Shown here piece after piece: positions 38,403-49,776 of a DNA stretch of 64,000 nt. The notes under the pieces were generated by a model that searched no databases, was not told the origin of the DNA, and was given only the letters and a program-made list of their open reading frames with translations. This stretch comes from Chrysaora quinquecirrha (taxonomy: Eukaryota; Cnidaria; Scyphozoa; Semaeostomeae; Pelagiidae), in the NCBI GenBank assembly GCA_014526335.1, contig JACTAT010000182.1, positions 248,001 to 312,000 on the forward strand, read 5' to 3'. Positions within the stretch are counted from its first letter, which is position 1, and each line of letters starts with the position of its first letter. The position numbers and the translations under genes were made by a program.

Positions 38403-39800
38403 AATCAGAGCCTGGTTCTTCTGGAAAGCCTCTTCCCTGCCCAGCCATGACTGGGAATGCCTGTCTGATCGCATTATAAGCACAGGCTGGCAAAGGGATT
38501 CGTCTGGTCCAAGCTTTTGTTAAAGGGTTGTCTGCTTTGCACTTGTGACAAAATGAAAATAAGTGCAGCAGTTCTGATATAAAGATAATAAACTTCTTCT
38601 CTGATTTCATGTTGTGATCTGAGAAGTTGCTGTAAATGAAAAAATCAGCTATTTACAACACTGGAGTGTTAACAAATTTTACAATTTTGATGGTAAGTAC
38701 TTAGATACTACTAAAGATATAAATTTCATGCTCACATTTCATTTATTTCTTCTGAACAATCATAATCATTATCAACATTTTCTTCTTCCAAATCCACATC
38801 CATATCATCACCAAAAATTCATTTTCATTATCATTATCATCATCGTCAAAATCATCTTCATATATATTTATATCATCTTCGTTATTTACAGGTTCATTGA
38901 TTACATCAGGATTATCAATTTTCTCCTAGCAAAACAGTGAATTTTCAGCTACAAATGATAAAACACTGATGAGTTCATCTGATTAGGTAAAATTCCAATG
39001 ACAATATATAGAATTCAAAAAGAACAGTTACACAAAACAAGCATAAAATGAAATATGTAAAAAATGAACATGTTATCTTTAAGCTGCTCAATATATTTTT
39101 CCATTTTGCTGATTTTGAATTTCATGGCACGCTGTTGGTTCCTTATTTTTCTCATTCTTCTATGCAGGTGCTTGCAGTTGGAGCAGGATGCTTTTTTGGA
39201 TGGACTTGAATCTTTCAATAGAAATGTAATAACTTTCAATTTTAACTCTTTCCTCAATGTTTGTGATATGTATTATATTATCTTATTTTTATTAGTGTAT
39301 GATATATTAATGTATTTTTTAATAAAATGTGTGCGTTCTACTTACAAACAATTTGAGGTGTTTTAAAAGGTTCAGCTGCATGGCTCTGTTCAGACTCATG
39401 GCTATATTCTGGCTCCTTGTCATTTGAACTACTACTACTTGGTTTATTTGAAGTTTGATTCTCTGCAGTCGATTTCATCACAATTCTAATTGTCTATAAA
39501 GAAATAAGAATTTTCCCTTCATAGCAGGTTGGTATTTTACAAATATTCTTGAATTGATGGATCGGGGAAATGAATACTGGGCACAGCTACAGTACCAATT
39601 TCTTCCCTCGACAAAACAGGTTTCGATTTTCTTTCAAATCCCGGTAGTAGTACCTTTTGCTGCTCAAAATCTGAGGGTTTAAAGTGTTTGGAGCATATTA
39701 CTGAGTGTGCTGTGGCAGTCCACTTTGCTCTCTTTGCCTGGACAAAGTTTACCCAGAATCACCGTCTCTGCTTTGCAATAGGCCTTTCGTCACCAAAATA
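38403..39800 (-). pseudogene. Chimeric remnant: THAP and linker exons fused to a P2X7-type C-terminal exon
   Basis: Read on the minus strand. 39790-39560 encodes the second half of a THAP zinc finger (AKRAKW, VICSKHFKPSDFE, AVPSI), with a stop just upstream. Then come a serine-rich exon at 39494-39353 ending in GTAAGT, a coiled-coil exon at 39250-39078 (CSNCKHLHRRMRKIRNQ), an acidic block at 38930-38735 and an exon with FCHKCKADNPLTKAW (about 38610-38515). That last one breaks off inside and continues without a gap as RRIPLPACAYNAIRQAFP to TGA-equivalent stop at 38403. The first five pieces match the transposase gene's N-terminal order; the final piece matches the last exon of the 59.8 kb P2X7-type gene. 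A deletion between two neighbouring cassette genes explains the fusion. Confidence 0.65.
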
Positions 39801-40027
39801 GGGAACAATAACGCCTAACAAATCAACAGGACCAAAACTTTATGGGTTTGAAGTTGAAAACAATCAAATGGAGAAACTTCAAAATTGTGTTGAAGGAAAT
39901 GAATATGAAAGTGCGAGACCGAAACCTTTTCAAAATTTCTTAAGGAATGAAATCATTATAGCACTATGAGCTACAGTCAGAATCCTTTTTGTGTACATGT
40001 ACTTCAATGTATTCCAACAAACTTAAT

Positions 40028-40265
40028 TTAACACTTCCCATTGCAAATATCCTTTAGAACTTGATGGATTAATCTTGCTGCTCTTATGTGTATCCTTTCT
40101 AAGTCATTAAACAATGATGCAGAGCACGAACCCCATACTTCAATGCCATATGTAACACTTGAGATTACTGTTCTAAAATACAATGTCTCCAACACTTCCT
40201 TTGGCAGGCGTAAATGTCTCATTAATTTTATCTTTCCATTAAAGGATTTACAAGTCCTTTTTATG
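40028..40265 (-). mobile_element. LINE fragment, end of the reverse transcriptase ORF
   Basis: Encodes LPKEVLETLYFRTVISSV, YGIEVWGS and LERIHIRAARLIHQ, the thumb-side segment typical of CR1/Jockey-type LINE proteins. Truncated at both ends. Confidence 0.75.
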
Positions 40266-40309
40266 TGATAATTTTAACCTTCAGAGACTTGAGCCAATTT
40301 TTGTTGTGG

Positions 40310-40790
40310 TATGTGATGATCTAAGCAAACTTTTCAGAGTAGATTTTAAGATGGGCTCTGAAATCGTAATTTGGCTAAAGGAAAAGAAAAAGTTTTTGAA
40401 TCTGCAAATGCAAATAAAATTGCAATAGGACTTTCTTACATTCCCCCAAATAGTTCTTATTATTATGATGAGGATTGTTTTGATGGTTTGGAAAGAGATA
40501 TCGGCAAATTTAATGGAGGAAAATTATGAAGTTTTGTTACTAGATGCAAGGACTTAAATGCAAGAACTTAAAAAGAGATTAATTATATTGAATTTGTTCA
40601 AAGCTTATTTGATCATATTGGTCTGGACTGTGGAGATATTTCTAATGAAACTAATGACAATTTAAAAAAAATAAAACAAAAACAAATTCCCACTGTACGT
40701 TTTTCTCAAGACAATTGTAAAAACTGCCACCGAGAATTATTGGAACACGAATCTTTTTGTCTTAAATGAGCGTATAGGGAGGGATAGAGA
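40310..40790 (+). mobile_element. LINE fragment, endonuclease domain, opposite orientation
   Basis: With frame changes the plus strand reads IAIGLSYIPPNSSYYYDED, FDGLERDI, LLLDARTxMQ (equivalent to the GDFNAR box, damaged) and YIEFVQSLFDHIGLDCGD. This is the apurinic-type endonuclease of a LINE. It lies 45 bp from a minus-strand RT fragment, so the two may be one insertion with an inverted 5' end. Confidence 0.65.
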
Positions 40791-40799
40791 AGTAGGAAA

Positions 40800-42990
40800 A
40801 AACACTTCTCATGACGAAACTCAAATTAACTATGCCATTGGAAGTGCTGAAGTGCTTTGCTTTCCGACAGTTACATACATACATACATACATACATAATT
40901 TTATTTGATATGCAGGTTGGCTAACTGACAGCATCTACCTGATGTGGACCTGCTTACATACATACACTGTTTAAATAATAAAATAAAATGTTAAAAATAA
41001 TTATAGTGACTTGTACTAAAAGTTTTAAGCGTTTGAAATTGATATAGTAAAAAAAATGTTTTAATGCCAACTTGTTGCATTCGTCTTTAAAAATATATAA
41101 AGTCAGATTGGGTAAACGAAACAGAGCATGAAATTCCAAATGAAACTGAGTCTAAAGTGTCACTTATTTTGACAACTCTTTTTTATAGCGCTCATATTTC
41201 TCGATGCTTTTTACTTTAACGGGTAGTCTATTCCATATTATCTGTTCCATATTTCTCCACCTTCAATATGAAGTAAACAATACAACTCCCTTAAAGCAGT
41301 TGGGTAACTGTTGGGAAACTGGTGGGTAACTGTTTAAAATCAACTTAGCCCTGTGTTGAGAATTTAACTGTCTTCAAAGTTTTGAAGAAGACATAAAATC
41401 ATACAAAAATGTGAAATTACAAGTACGGGTTCAAGTTAAAAGATGGGTAACTGTGGGAAGAAATGTCCATTTCCCTGTTCATGCCTTTCCCTTGACTGTA
41501 TATAGAAATCATGTTTTAACAAAACAATAGCACTAAACAAAAGCTGGATAATAGGATTATGCAAATTATTGATCAGAAATTGTCTGGAAACTTTCTACTC
41601 TCTATTGTTCAAGATGAATGCAGCAAAACAAAGACCACAGGGGGCTAGTCTGACTTGCTCAGTTTCAGGAATTTGCTTCCAGAAGTTAAAATGTCACCAA
41701 CGGACATGCATCATTTCAGTGTTCGTTTGATCCATAGTGCTGTTTGTGACGAGCATCAAGGGTTGATCAGCTGTTGTGAAAAAGGTGTATCCTTGCTGAA
41801 CTCAATATCTTTCGAGCAGAAATTCTTAGGAGCAGGAAAGTGAACAATGTCACCTTCCAGTGCCTGAAGAAAATCATACCATGAAATAGTCGTTGGATAC
41901 CAGGGGCGGTTGGCAGTGGTACTAGTGGTACTAGTCTAGTAACATTTTATTTTATGATTGTTGGGGAGATGAGAGCAAGTAAGTCTTCAGAAATTTACGA
42001 GTCCCCCGTCCATGACATATTTACGCATGCGTATAAGTATTTTGTACATAGAAACGAAGCAGCAGATTATTGATGATGGCGGACGTGGAAGCGGGAAAGC
42101 TGCGTGATGTAGTATCAAGTATCGAGAGATTCGCAGAACTGCAATGAATGGAGATCGAAAAAATTGACGAAGTTTTAGATAAGAATATTTTGCAAATTCT
42201 TCGTTTCTACGTTTTACAACTAAATATGCAATAAATCATTTGCTTGGCCGTTGTTGGTAAAGCGAAAAGAGAACAGAGAACAGCTTCCTAAATTTTATTA
42301 ACAGGTAAAGGATGAAGAAAATCTTAAATTGATTCATTTCTGTTATGATTTCAACCACTGAGAGAACCTGACATGATATTGAAGAACAATCTACAAAAAT
42401 TCAAAAAATGATAAATGTAATGTGCTTGAGGAACATGTTTTTTACAGCAGTATCAACTGAATGAAGACAGTATTGTTGAACATATTACTATAACATTTTG
42501 AAAAAGAAAAGTAAAATCCTTATTTGTGAGAGGAAGGAATATTATTCAGAGATAAGTTGGATTTTGTGCATAATAAAAAATGTCTTCGAGTATCAACATG
42601 AAAAACCTGTCCTGCATCTAATAACACATCTGATTTAATAAACATTTAAGTCCTGCCAATTAAAGGAAATTTTTTGGATTCTAATATTCTGATTTTTGGC
42701 TTCTGTATGGTATCATTATGACATATATGTAGTTCGAGAATGGTACCCTTGTATTACATTATGAATCTGCCATTTGGCATTTTCCATAGTGGTGGGCTAA
42801 TAATTTTATGGGCAAAATTATTTAGCAAATATTTCAAGGTGGATTCATGGTTGAATACAGCTGACTTCTGGTGTTGAAAAGGTCAGTGAGGTTGGGGTTT
42901 GACTTCCAGCTATGGTAGTCTCACAGCAAGGATCAAGGTCTTGATAAGTTATCTTTACTGAGACACTGGTGCTAAACCACTATTACACCT
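40800..42990. other. Intergenic, no supported gene
   Basis: Contains a (CATA)n run at 40869-40897. A short frame at 41655-41843 and a methionine-rich start at 42073 (MMADVEAGKLRDVVSS, stops after 24 codons) have no further support. Confidence 0.45.
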
Positions 42991-43000
42991 TCACCTTTAA

Positions 43001-43881
43001 CCCTATTAAGTATGGGGGGCGTTTTTCGCCCCCCCTCCTACTTTTGCTCGTGTATCATCTGCAAGAACTCCTTAGTAGCATTTGTAAGGGTCTGACTTTT
43101 CGTAGAATTTATCAAGGAACCTTGTAGTATGGGATATGGTGTTGCGGACTTAGTCACGTGACCAGCAAATGTCTATATTTGGAAGCAGGTAATGCAAATT
43201 ACCCTTCAATCGGCTATATCTCTGTCAATAATTATCACATATAAAAGAAATATATATGGTTGGACTTCTCTTGACGAGAGTTATCATTTGATATATCATT
43301 TGAATGATTTTGATATTGTTGGCAAATTTTGTCACTTGTCACGTGATCAATTTAATTAATGTTGCTAATTAGTCTAATTAGCAATTTTTTTAAATTTTTG
43401 GATTGAGTCAAGCATAACGCAGTGTAAACTATGCTTTTGAAGATTTTTACTGAAAATAAAGCTTGTTATATACGTTTTCCAAAATGCTGAGTAAGCAAAA
43501 AATTTTTTCCTCATCATAAACGCTTATAAAAGTTGACAAGAAACAGCAATTAGCTGATAATTAGCTTAAATGATAGAAAAGTTTACTTTCTATAGAGATT
43601 TTAACATTTACAGTGCCTTTTACCTTTTTTAGTCCGATTTAGCTTGATTTTTGGCAACGTAGATGAAATAGTCATAATTTCACACTCTAAACGGTCGCTA
43701 GGCAACGTGTCACGTGACTAATTAGCAAACAGTAGTGTTAATTAGTTGCAATTGGGTACTTGCACATGTCTACTAAGTTTCATCTAAATCAGACAAATAG
43801 CAGCTGAGATAACTAGGGGGGGGGGCGAAAAACGCCCCCCCCATACTTAAAGAGGCAAAAAATAGCCCATACCAAATAGGG
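43001..43881. mobile_element. TTAA-flanked MITE with G/C hairpin ends
   Basis: TTAA at 42997-43000 and 43882-43885 flanks CCCTATT...AATAGGG. Just inside, each end carries GGGGGGCG-TTTTT-CGCCCCCC or its complement, itself able to fold. The interior is non-coding. TTAA targets and CCC-starting ends are characteristic of piggyBac; Kolobok also uses TTAA. A partial second copy is at 50690-51046 and a decayed piggyBac gene at 54.1 kb, so piggyBac mobilisation is the likelier reading. Confidence 0.88.
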
Positions 43882-43889
43882 TTAATACA

Positions 43890-45235
43890 AGTGATTGCAA
43901 AACACATCAACACTGAAGCAATCTTGGTAGAGACCCATGAAAAAGAATATTACTCAACAAAAAAAGAATTTTCCAAATTCATCCACTTTCCTACAATCTG
44001 GCAAATGATGTTTGTGTTCTTAGGAGTGAGTTTTCTTGAAGATGTCCCAGTAATTATGCCCAGTTCCTCTCAGCTTTCTTCTTGCTAAAGGTTTCAATTT
44101 AAAACTGGACTGACATCCTGACACAATACAGTTATTTGCAATTTCACTTTCACTATATTTTCCAATGTTTGATATGACTGATTGGATAGGAAGATTTTCC
44201 GTGGTTTCTGTTTCCTGGCTAGAAGAACTTTTGTGAAACAGAGGGGATATACCTGGTGAAGAAAGAATGACATTTCCAGGCTTGGCTGACAAAGGAGTTG
44301 ACACTTTCACTTTTTTGAGGACAGTGCCTCTTGAGGGGCTCATAGGGAGAGAGAGAGAATCTCCGAGGCAGGATTACTTTCAGTATTAGCATTTGAACAC
44401 ATGTTATTACAACTAGTATTTTCACTGTGAGAGCTCTGAATATCAACACAATTTTCTTCATTGTCTTGTTGTCTAATAATTTCAGGATGTTTAGTTTCAA
44501 GATGTTTTAACATTCTCTGGGTCCTTAGGCCATTGAAGGAGAGACAACATACCTAACTTGCAATGATAATGACCTTGATCGTTTAGATAAATACAATTAG
44601 AGTACTCACAGTGCTTGCCAGGTCTTATTCTTGCTGCATAAAACTGAAAGTAATCCTGCACCCGGACGCTCGCGATGCTGTGAGAGGTATAGGCCCAGAA
44701 AACCAAAAACAAAGCCTAAGCTAAGAGGCGTCGAACCACTTGGACAGACGGTTATTGACCGCTCTCTATCTACCAATGACCACTGAAAACAAACACCAAT
44801 GAAAATGAACCATCCAAACACTACACTAAATACGGTAACCATTAGCCTAAAAAGAACGTCTGAGGCCTACCCTCACACCAAGCCGAGAAAGCTTCGATGG
44901 AAGAGCACAATCTTTCTACGAAAGTTTGTTCACATGCGCGATGCGCAAATATGACTTCTGCATTCTGATTGGTGAAGACAAGCAATTAACCTATTGTTCT
45001 AAACAATAATGTTACGACAAGTTACGAGCTCATCTCCCCAACAAATGAGTTTACTGGATGAAATAATATTTACGAGAAAATTTTGCAGAAGTTTTTTCCA
45101 GAAAATTCTCAGTTAAAAATCTGCGGCCATACTTTCTTCTCAATGACTGTGACCATAAAACTCCCACAGTTGCCCCAAAACAGACAGTCAAATATCAGTA
45201 ATTGATCACTAATCCGAAATGAAGTATTCAAATTT
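43890..45235 (-). pseudogene. Remnant of a zinc-finger protein gene
   Basis: Minus-strand pieces: 44632-44525 reads HCEYSNCIYLNDQGHYHCKL, then after a frame change HLETKHPEI (near 44490). Together these could form a C2-H2 or BED-like finger. A serine/asparagine-rich stretch runs to 44345, and after a TGA a further block to 44020 includes ARRKLRGTGHNYWD. No family is recognised beyond the finger. The frame changes suggest a dead copy. Confidence 0.4.
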
Positions 45236-45237
45236 CA

Positions 45238-45684
45238 ATGGACAGCCACAGTACTAGATTTCAAAATCTAGTGATGCAAGTCGTCAAGACCATTGTTTTA
45301 GCCTCACAGTATGACGTCGAATCAAAAGAGCTTCATTTGAATACAAAGGGCAAGACCTGGGTCAGTACTAGTTCTGGCAGTTTAGTACCCTTGGCCTTCA
45401 ACAAAGAAGTCAAGTCAATAGACGTTGTTCAGGATCAGCCGCCCGGTGTTGTGATGCACCAGTTCGCTCAAATGTTTCCCACACTTTTCATACTTATCAG
45501 TATCCCTTTGTATGTGTTCAGGTCTCAGGTAAAAAGAGAAAACAAACTTTTGCTGGGCTTATTTGGTCAAGGAGAATCAGAATGTATCGAAGGAAATTTC
45601 AATTTTAGGTTAGAAAGTAGGGATGTCATGAAAGAAACTTTCAGTTTTTCGATTTTATTTACTTTGTTTTTAGATTGTAAATAA
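45238..45684 (+). CDS. Open frame of unknown function
   Basis: A 148-codon frame starting MDSHSTRFQNLVMQVV. The first 100 residues look more protein-like than the rest (YDVESKELHLNTKGKTW, VVQDQPPGVVMHQF). No domain is recognised. It could be an exon or transposon remnant. Confidence 0.25.
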   Translation: MDSHSTRFQNLVMQVVKTIVLASQYDVESKELHLNTKGKTWVSTSSGSLVPLAFNKEVKSIDVVQDQPPGVVMHQFAQMFPTLFILISIPLYVFRSQVKRENKLLLGLFGQGESECIEGNFNFRLESRDVMKETFSFSILFTLFLDCK

Positions 45685-46019
45685 ATTGTGGGATAGCTAT
45701 GATACATTTTGAAATAAACATGCCTAAATATTTGAATAATGATGTAAGGGCTTTGAGGTGTTCTTGTTCTGAAACCATCTCCTCAAATGATGCATCATTT
45801 TCCAAGGAATGGCATGTCACTAGAATCATGTTTCTAGAACTCTGAGGATAGTCAAGCGGCCAACACAATGTGCTCAAAGCCGCCCAAGAATGTCAGTAAT
45901 TTGTATAGCCCTCAGCCTTCGCGGATCGAGTTTCACAGTCAGAGAACGAAAATCTCTTTTCCATCAATTTGTTTTTCTCCATTTTAAAAGCGATTTTTCG
46001 ACATTGTATGCCTCTGAAC

Positions 46020-47213
46020 TATTAAAATAGCAAAAGCTTCCAGGGCTTTACCCTGCAACCCACATGGAGGGCTTTCGGCACCCCCAAGACCCCAGCTGCA
46101 TCAAGACGACCTTTGGCCTGTGGCAGCATTTTGCTACTGTACCCCTTATTTTTTTTACTAGTACCATTTCATATTCCCTGCCAGCCGCCCCTGTTGGATA
46201 CCATCAAAAATCATTCAGCAAAACAACTTCAGTCTTTTCAACACCCATCCAAGCAAAGCTGCCTCTGGCAGGATTCACAAAACAGTGATAAATTTCTTTC
46301 AAGGGGGAGAGAATGAAAGTTTTACCGGTGTTTGCAGGGCCATGTACATATACATGTTTGTACTTGCCTCAGCCTTTTGACAATGCAGTGTACAAAGCAT
46401 TGCAGAAAAACTTTAAGGTCAATACCATTGCCTTCAATAATTTGCATTGCAAACTGAAGCCAGCGCCCTTCACAGCTGTCTGCACATGGCCGCTCTTTTC
46501 GCTCAATGAGCAGTTGAACTGGAGACTTCTGTGCCCTGTCATACACCTGTTTATCATTCTAGAATTCTGTAGAGAGACGGAGAGCTTCATCAACAGCCGT
46601 GGAGCCCCAATTAGCAATGAAATCAGCTAACAAAGAGTTGCCTTCACGATGCTGAACCATAGCGAGACGGCTCAATTCTAATCTGGACTTGATGCCCTTT
46701 TCCATGACGAGTTGTGTTATGTCGAATGTGGACAATCACCGTTTTTTACTGCCTCTTGCAGCACCCTTTCGCTTCTTACTCGTCTTGCGCTTCCTCGACT
46801 TTACAGCCCTGGATGTTCTGGGTTCCACAGAAAGATCAGGATGATTTGAAGAGAGGAGGGGCTCTGGATCTTGCTTCAACAGATACTTATATGCACTGTA
46901 ATACAGAGCATGTTTGTCGCTAAAGTGAATTTGAACGTCATACTTATTCACCATAAAATCCTTAACCAACGAGCCTTGTCTTTCAGTTTCAATGCCATAT
47001 GGTAAGGAAAGTTATTCTCAGAATTATTTGACTCAGAATCCTTGAGTTTTTTAAAACAGACTACCCATTGAACTACTTTGATTGATTACCATTTTGTACC
47101 CAACCATCAATCACAGCATCAGCAAAACTATCTTTGGTCGAAAACTTACAAAAATCTGCTCTGCTATACGTTAGCAGATAAATTTGTCTTGGAACACATC
47201 TAGCAAGCTCCAT
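46020..47213 (-). pseudogene. Rep-like protein: HUH-type endonuclease plus SF3 helicase, decayed
   Basis: From ATG 47213 the minus strand reads an N-terminal block (YLLTYSRADFCKF, FADAVIDGW), then PYHMALKL at about 46990, where relatives have two histidines flanking one residue; here the first is Pro. Next comes IHFSDKHALYYSAYKYLLK (tyrosine region) and a basic linker. After a TAA near 46736 the helicase part follows: CEGRWLQFAMQII, Walker A GPANTGKT (about 46345) and, after frame changes, a Walker B-like VVLLNDF (about 46210). HUH-Rep plus SF3 is the replication-initiator layout of parvoviruses and related mobile elements. At least three frame breaks and one stop make it dead. Walker A is intact, in contrast to the SF3 gene at 19.6 kb. 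Confidence 0.72.
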
Positions 47214-47449
47214 CTTTGTAACCTGATTTCAAAATTGTAAATAAAACGCATCAACAGCCTAGACTCTATGCAACCAATGACTAGCAAGCATCCTAACTAT
47301 CCCCAGACAATTTTCTATTACCCTTATCAATTGGTATCTGAATTTAGCTCTTTGTATATTGGAATTTATTGATTTGTTTTGTAAATATTTCGAATCTTAA
47401 GTTTTGTCTTTTAAGGTATAGTCTTTAGAAAGTATAGTCTTTAGAAGAC

Positions 47450-48030
47450 GGGTAAGAAATCCAAGTCAGCAAGACATAAATGTATGATGTCCACTACAAC
47501 TTTGCGAAGCCCAACCTTTCGAATGTGCAACTATGCTACATTGACATGGACAGTTTCATTTACGATATACCAATGTCTTAAGATCAAGTTGATCAGATAT
47601 TGGAAGATCACGAAGATGGATTCAATTTCAGCAATTACGATAAAGAACATCCAAATTACTCTGCAAGAAACAAGAAAGTTAGTGGGAAAATGAAAGATGA
47701 ACTTGGTGGTGTGAGAATGCAAGAATTTGTCCAATTACGATCAAATATTTTCAGCTGTCAAATTGATGATGGAAAAACAATCAAAAGTGCAAAAGGAATT
47801 AAAACAAATGTGGTAAAGAAGCAAATGAAGAAAGGAGATTACGTAAAATTTTTGATGGAAAAGAAAGTGTATTGACACAAAAAACGGAACATTGAAATGG
47901 CTGTTACACCATCTACACTACAGAAAGAACAAAAACATCACTGAATCCCTTTGATAATTAAACATAGTCTTGATGATGGCTTTAACACACTGCCATATGG
48001 ACATTCTTCGCTAGAAAGATGCTGAGAAGA
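47450..48030 (+). pseudogene. C-terminal remnant of a Polinton/adintovirus-type DNA polymerase B
   Basis: In one frame from 47480 the sequence reads LCYIDMDSFIYDI, the equivalent of polymerase motif C (YxDTDS; the Thr is Met here), then NKKVSGKMKDELGG, EFVQLRSNIFSC, KGIKTNV and GDYVKFL. This is the conserved order downstream of motif C in protein-primed type B polymerases of Polintons and related viruses. In-frame TAA codons at 47579 and near 47873, and a degenerate continuation to LPYGHSS at about 47995, show a dead 3' fragment. No other Polinton gene is seen nearby. The Rep-like pseudogene lies about 240 bp away on the other strand. Confidence 0.78.
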
Positions 48031-48109
48031 AAAAAAATTGATTGAATATTTAACTATTTTAACATATAAATCATAATAAACTGTTTTAACATTATTTCAA
48101 AATATATCT

Positions 48110-49220
48110 TCTTTTAACATATTTGTAAACATATAAATCGTTTTCCAGTTTGTTACTCAAGGAATTTGTAATTAAATTAGTGTCTCTTTCTTTAACCCAG
48201 ATTGTGTTATCATCAGCATAGTTGAGTAACTCACTATGTTCAAGAAAGAGGAATATGTTGTTTATGAATATATTAAAGAAAAGAGGGCTAACTACAGAGC
48301 TTTATGGTGCCCCTTGTTTGATCCTGGTCTATTCACTATAATTTGAATATATCTTCATTCTCTGTTTTCGCTCCTGGACATAACGTTTAACCAATTTCAG
48401 AGCACCCATATCAAAACCATAAGCATCCAGCTTAGCAATGAGAAGCTTAAGAGGAAGGCAGTCAAAAGGTTTTGAAAGGTCCACGAGAACCAAACCATTT
48501 TTGAACTTCTGGTCCAAATTTCTATTAAGATTTTCAGTTAATGTTATCAGAGCATGTTGGGTCCCATAGCCCTTTTGAAAGCCACAGAGCAACGGGGGGA
48601 GTTCATCTTCCATTTATTGATTTATTTGATTAGCTATTATTCGTTCAAAGATTTTTGGATGGAAGAACACTAACTGGTCGATAGTTAGCTTTTGAAGTTG
48701 TGCTGTCCTATTTGTGTATTGGCGATACTTCAGCACATTTAAGTTCTAATGGAAAATTTACATTGATCAACATTTCTATTAAACAGATATGCGAGATATG
48801 GAGAAATACGATCAATAGACATGCAATCAATAGAATTTTTGAGGGTATATCATCTGGCCCTGTTGCCTTTTTAGTGATTAATTTTGTTATTTCAATTTCG
48901 ACTGCAAAATTATTAGTCTTATTGAAAATAAAAGGAGTAGTTGTTACTTTATGTTTTCTTTAATTTTTTAATACTCGAATTATTTTTATATTTTTGAATT
49001 ATTTCCAGGATATCATTAGTATCCTTTTCTGAGTAGCCCTTTAGACGATTATCTTTTGGTAAGTTAAGAGAGTATGTGATATTTATAAAATAATCGTTCA
49101 TAAAATGGTTGTTGTTTGCGAATAGTAGGACTCGTGTAATAAGTCTAAGTTAACCCATCAATTTATCATTGAATTTGACACCAATTGAAAGAGATTTTTC
49201 CTAAATCTTTTGAAGACACT
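48110..49220 (-). mobile_element. LINE fragment covering the reverse transcriptase core
   Basis: Minus strand, with frame changes: a linker with FIQKLEQCLQKI near 49215, ATGPDDIPSKIL near 48850, PLELKCAEVSPIHK near 48740, NYRPVSVLP near 48675, LLCGFQKGYGTQHAL near 48570, LVLVDLSKPFDCLP near 48490 (motif A), and NYADDNTIW near 48210 (motif C). This is the piece missing from the LINE at 6.8-9.5 kb, although the family may differ. The copy is truncated and frameshifted. Confidence 0.82.
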
Positions 49221-49776
49221 GCTCCAACTTCTGAATGAATTTCTCTGTCAAAACATTAAAACTGTTTGTTACTTTTAATTCTAACGGAAAGCCAGTAAAA
49301 TGGCGAATATATTCCCGCCAAAATCGTTCGTCATGGGGCACCTGAGCCCTGTTGTCTTTGTTTTAAAAGTAGCTTGCTTTAGGCCGAGAGCCACAGCTAG
49401 CCGCCATTTTGAGAAAGGTGGTGCGATACTTATCAAACGTAAGTGTAGAAGCATGAGAGAAAACTTTTCGTTTTCCTGCCATTTCTAACCGGCCTAGATC
49501 CTCTTACCGGCTTTTTGCTTCTTGACAGAGATCTCCATAGTCTAAGGCGTTTTTCTTCTGTAATTTTAATACTCAGATTTATTACTATTGATTTAGTTTC
49601 ATATCTAAATTTAAGGTTTTCACAAACTTGCGCTAAATACACAAAAAGTAGTAGCACAGTTAGCGCGCCTCTTTACGCCATGTTTGAAACATTTTGTTTT
49701 ATTCTGGTAGCCAACTGGGAAACCAACTAATAAGATCTCCTGCCTTTATGGCAGGAAAAGAAAAGAATGGTAAAAA

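Noticed and set aside
38728..38940. Plus-strand Ile/His-rich frame
   Set aside because: It is the opposite strand of an acidic exon of the decayed transposase gene.
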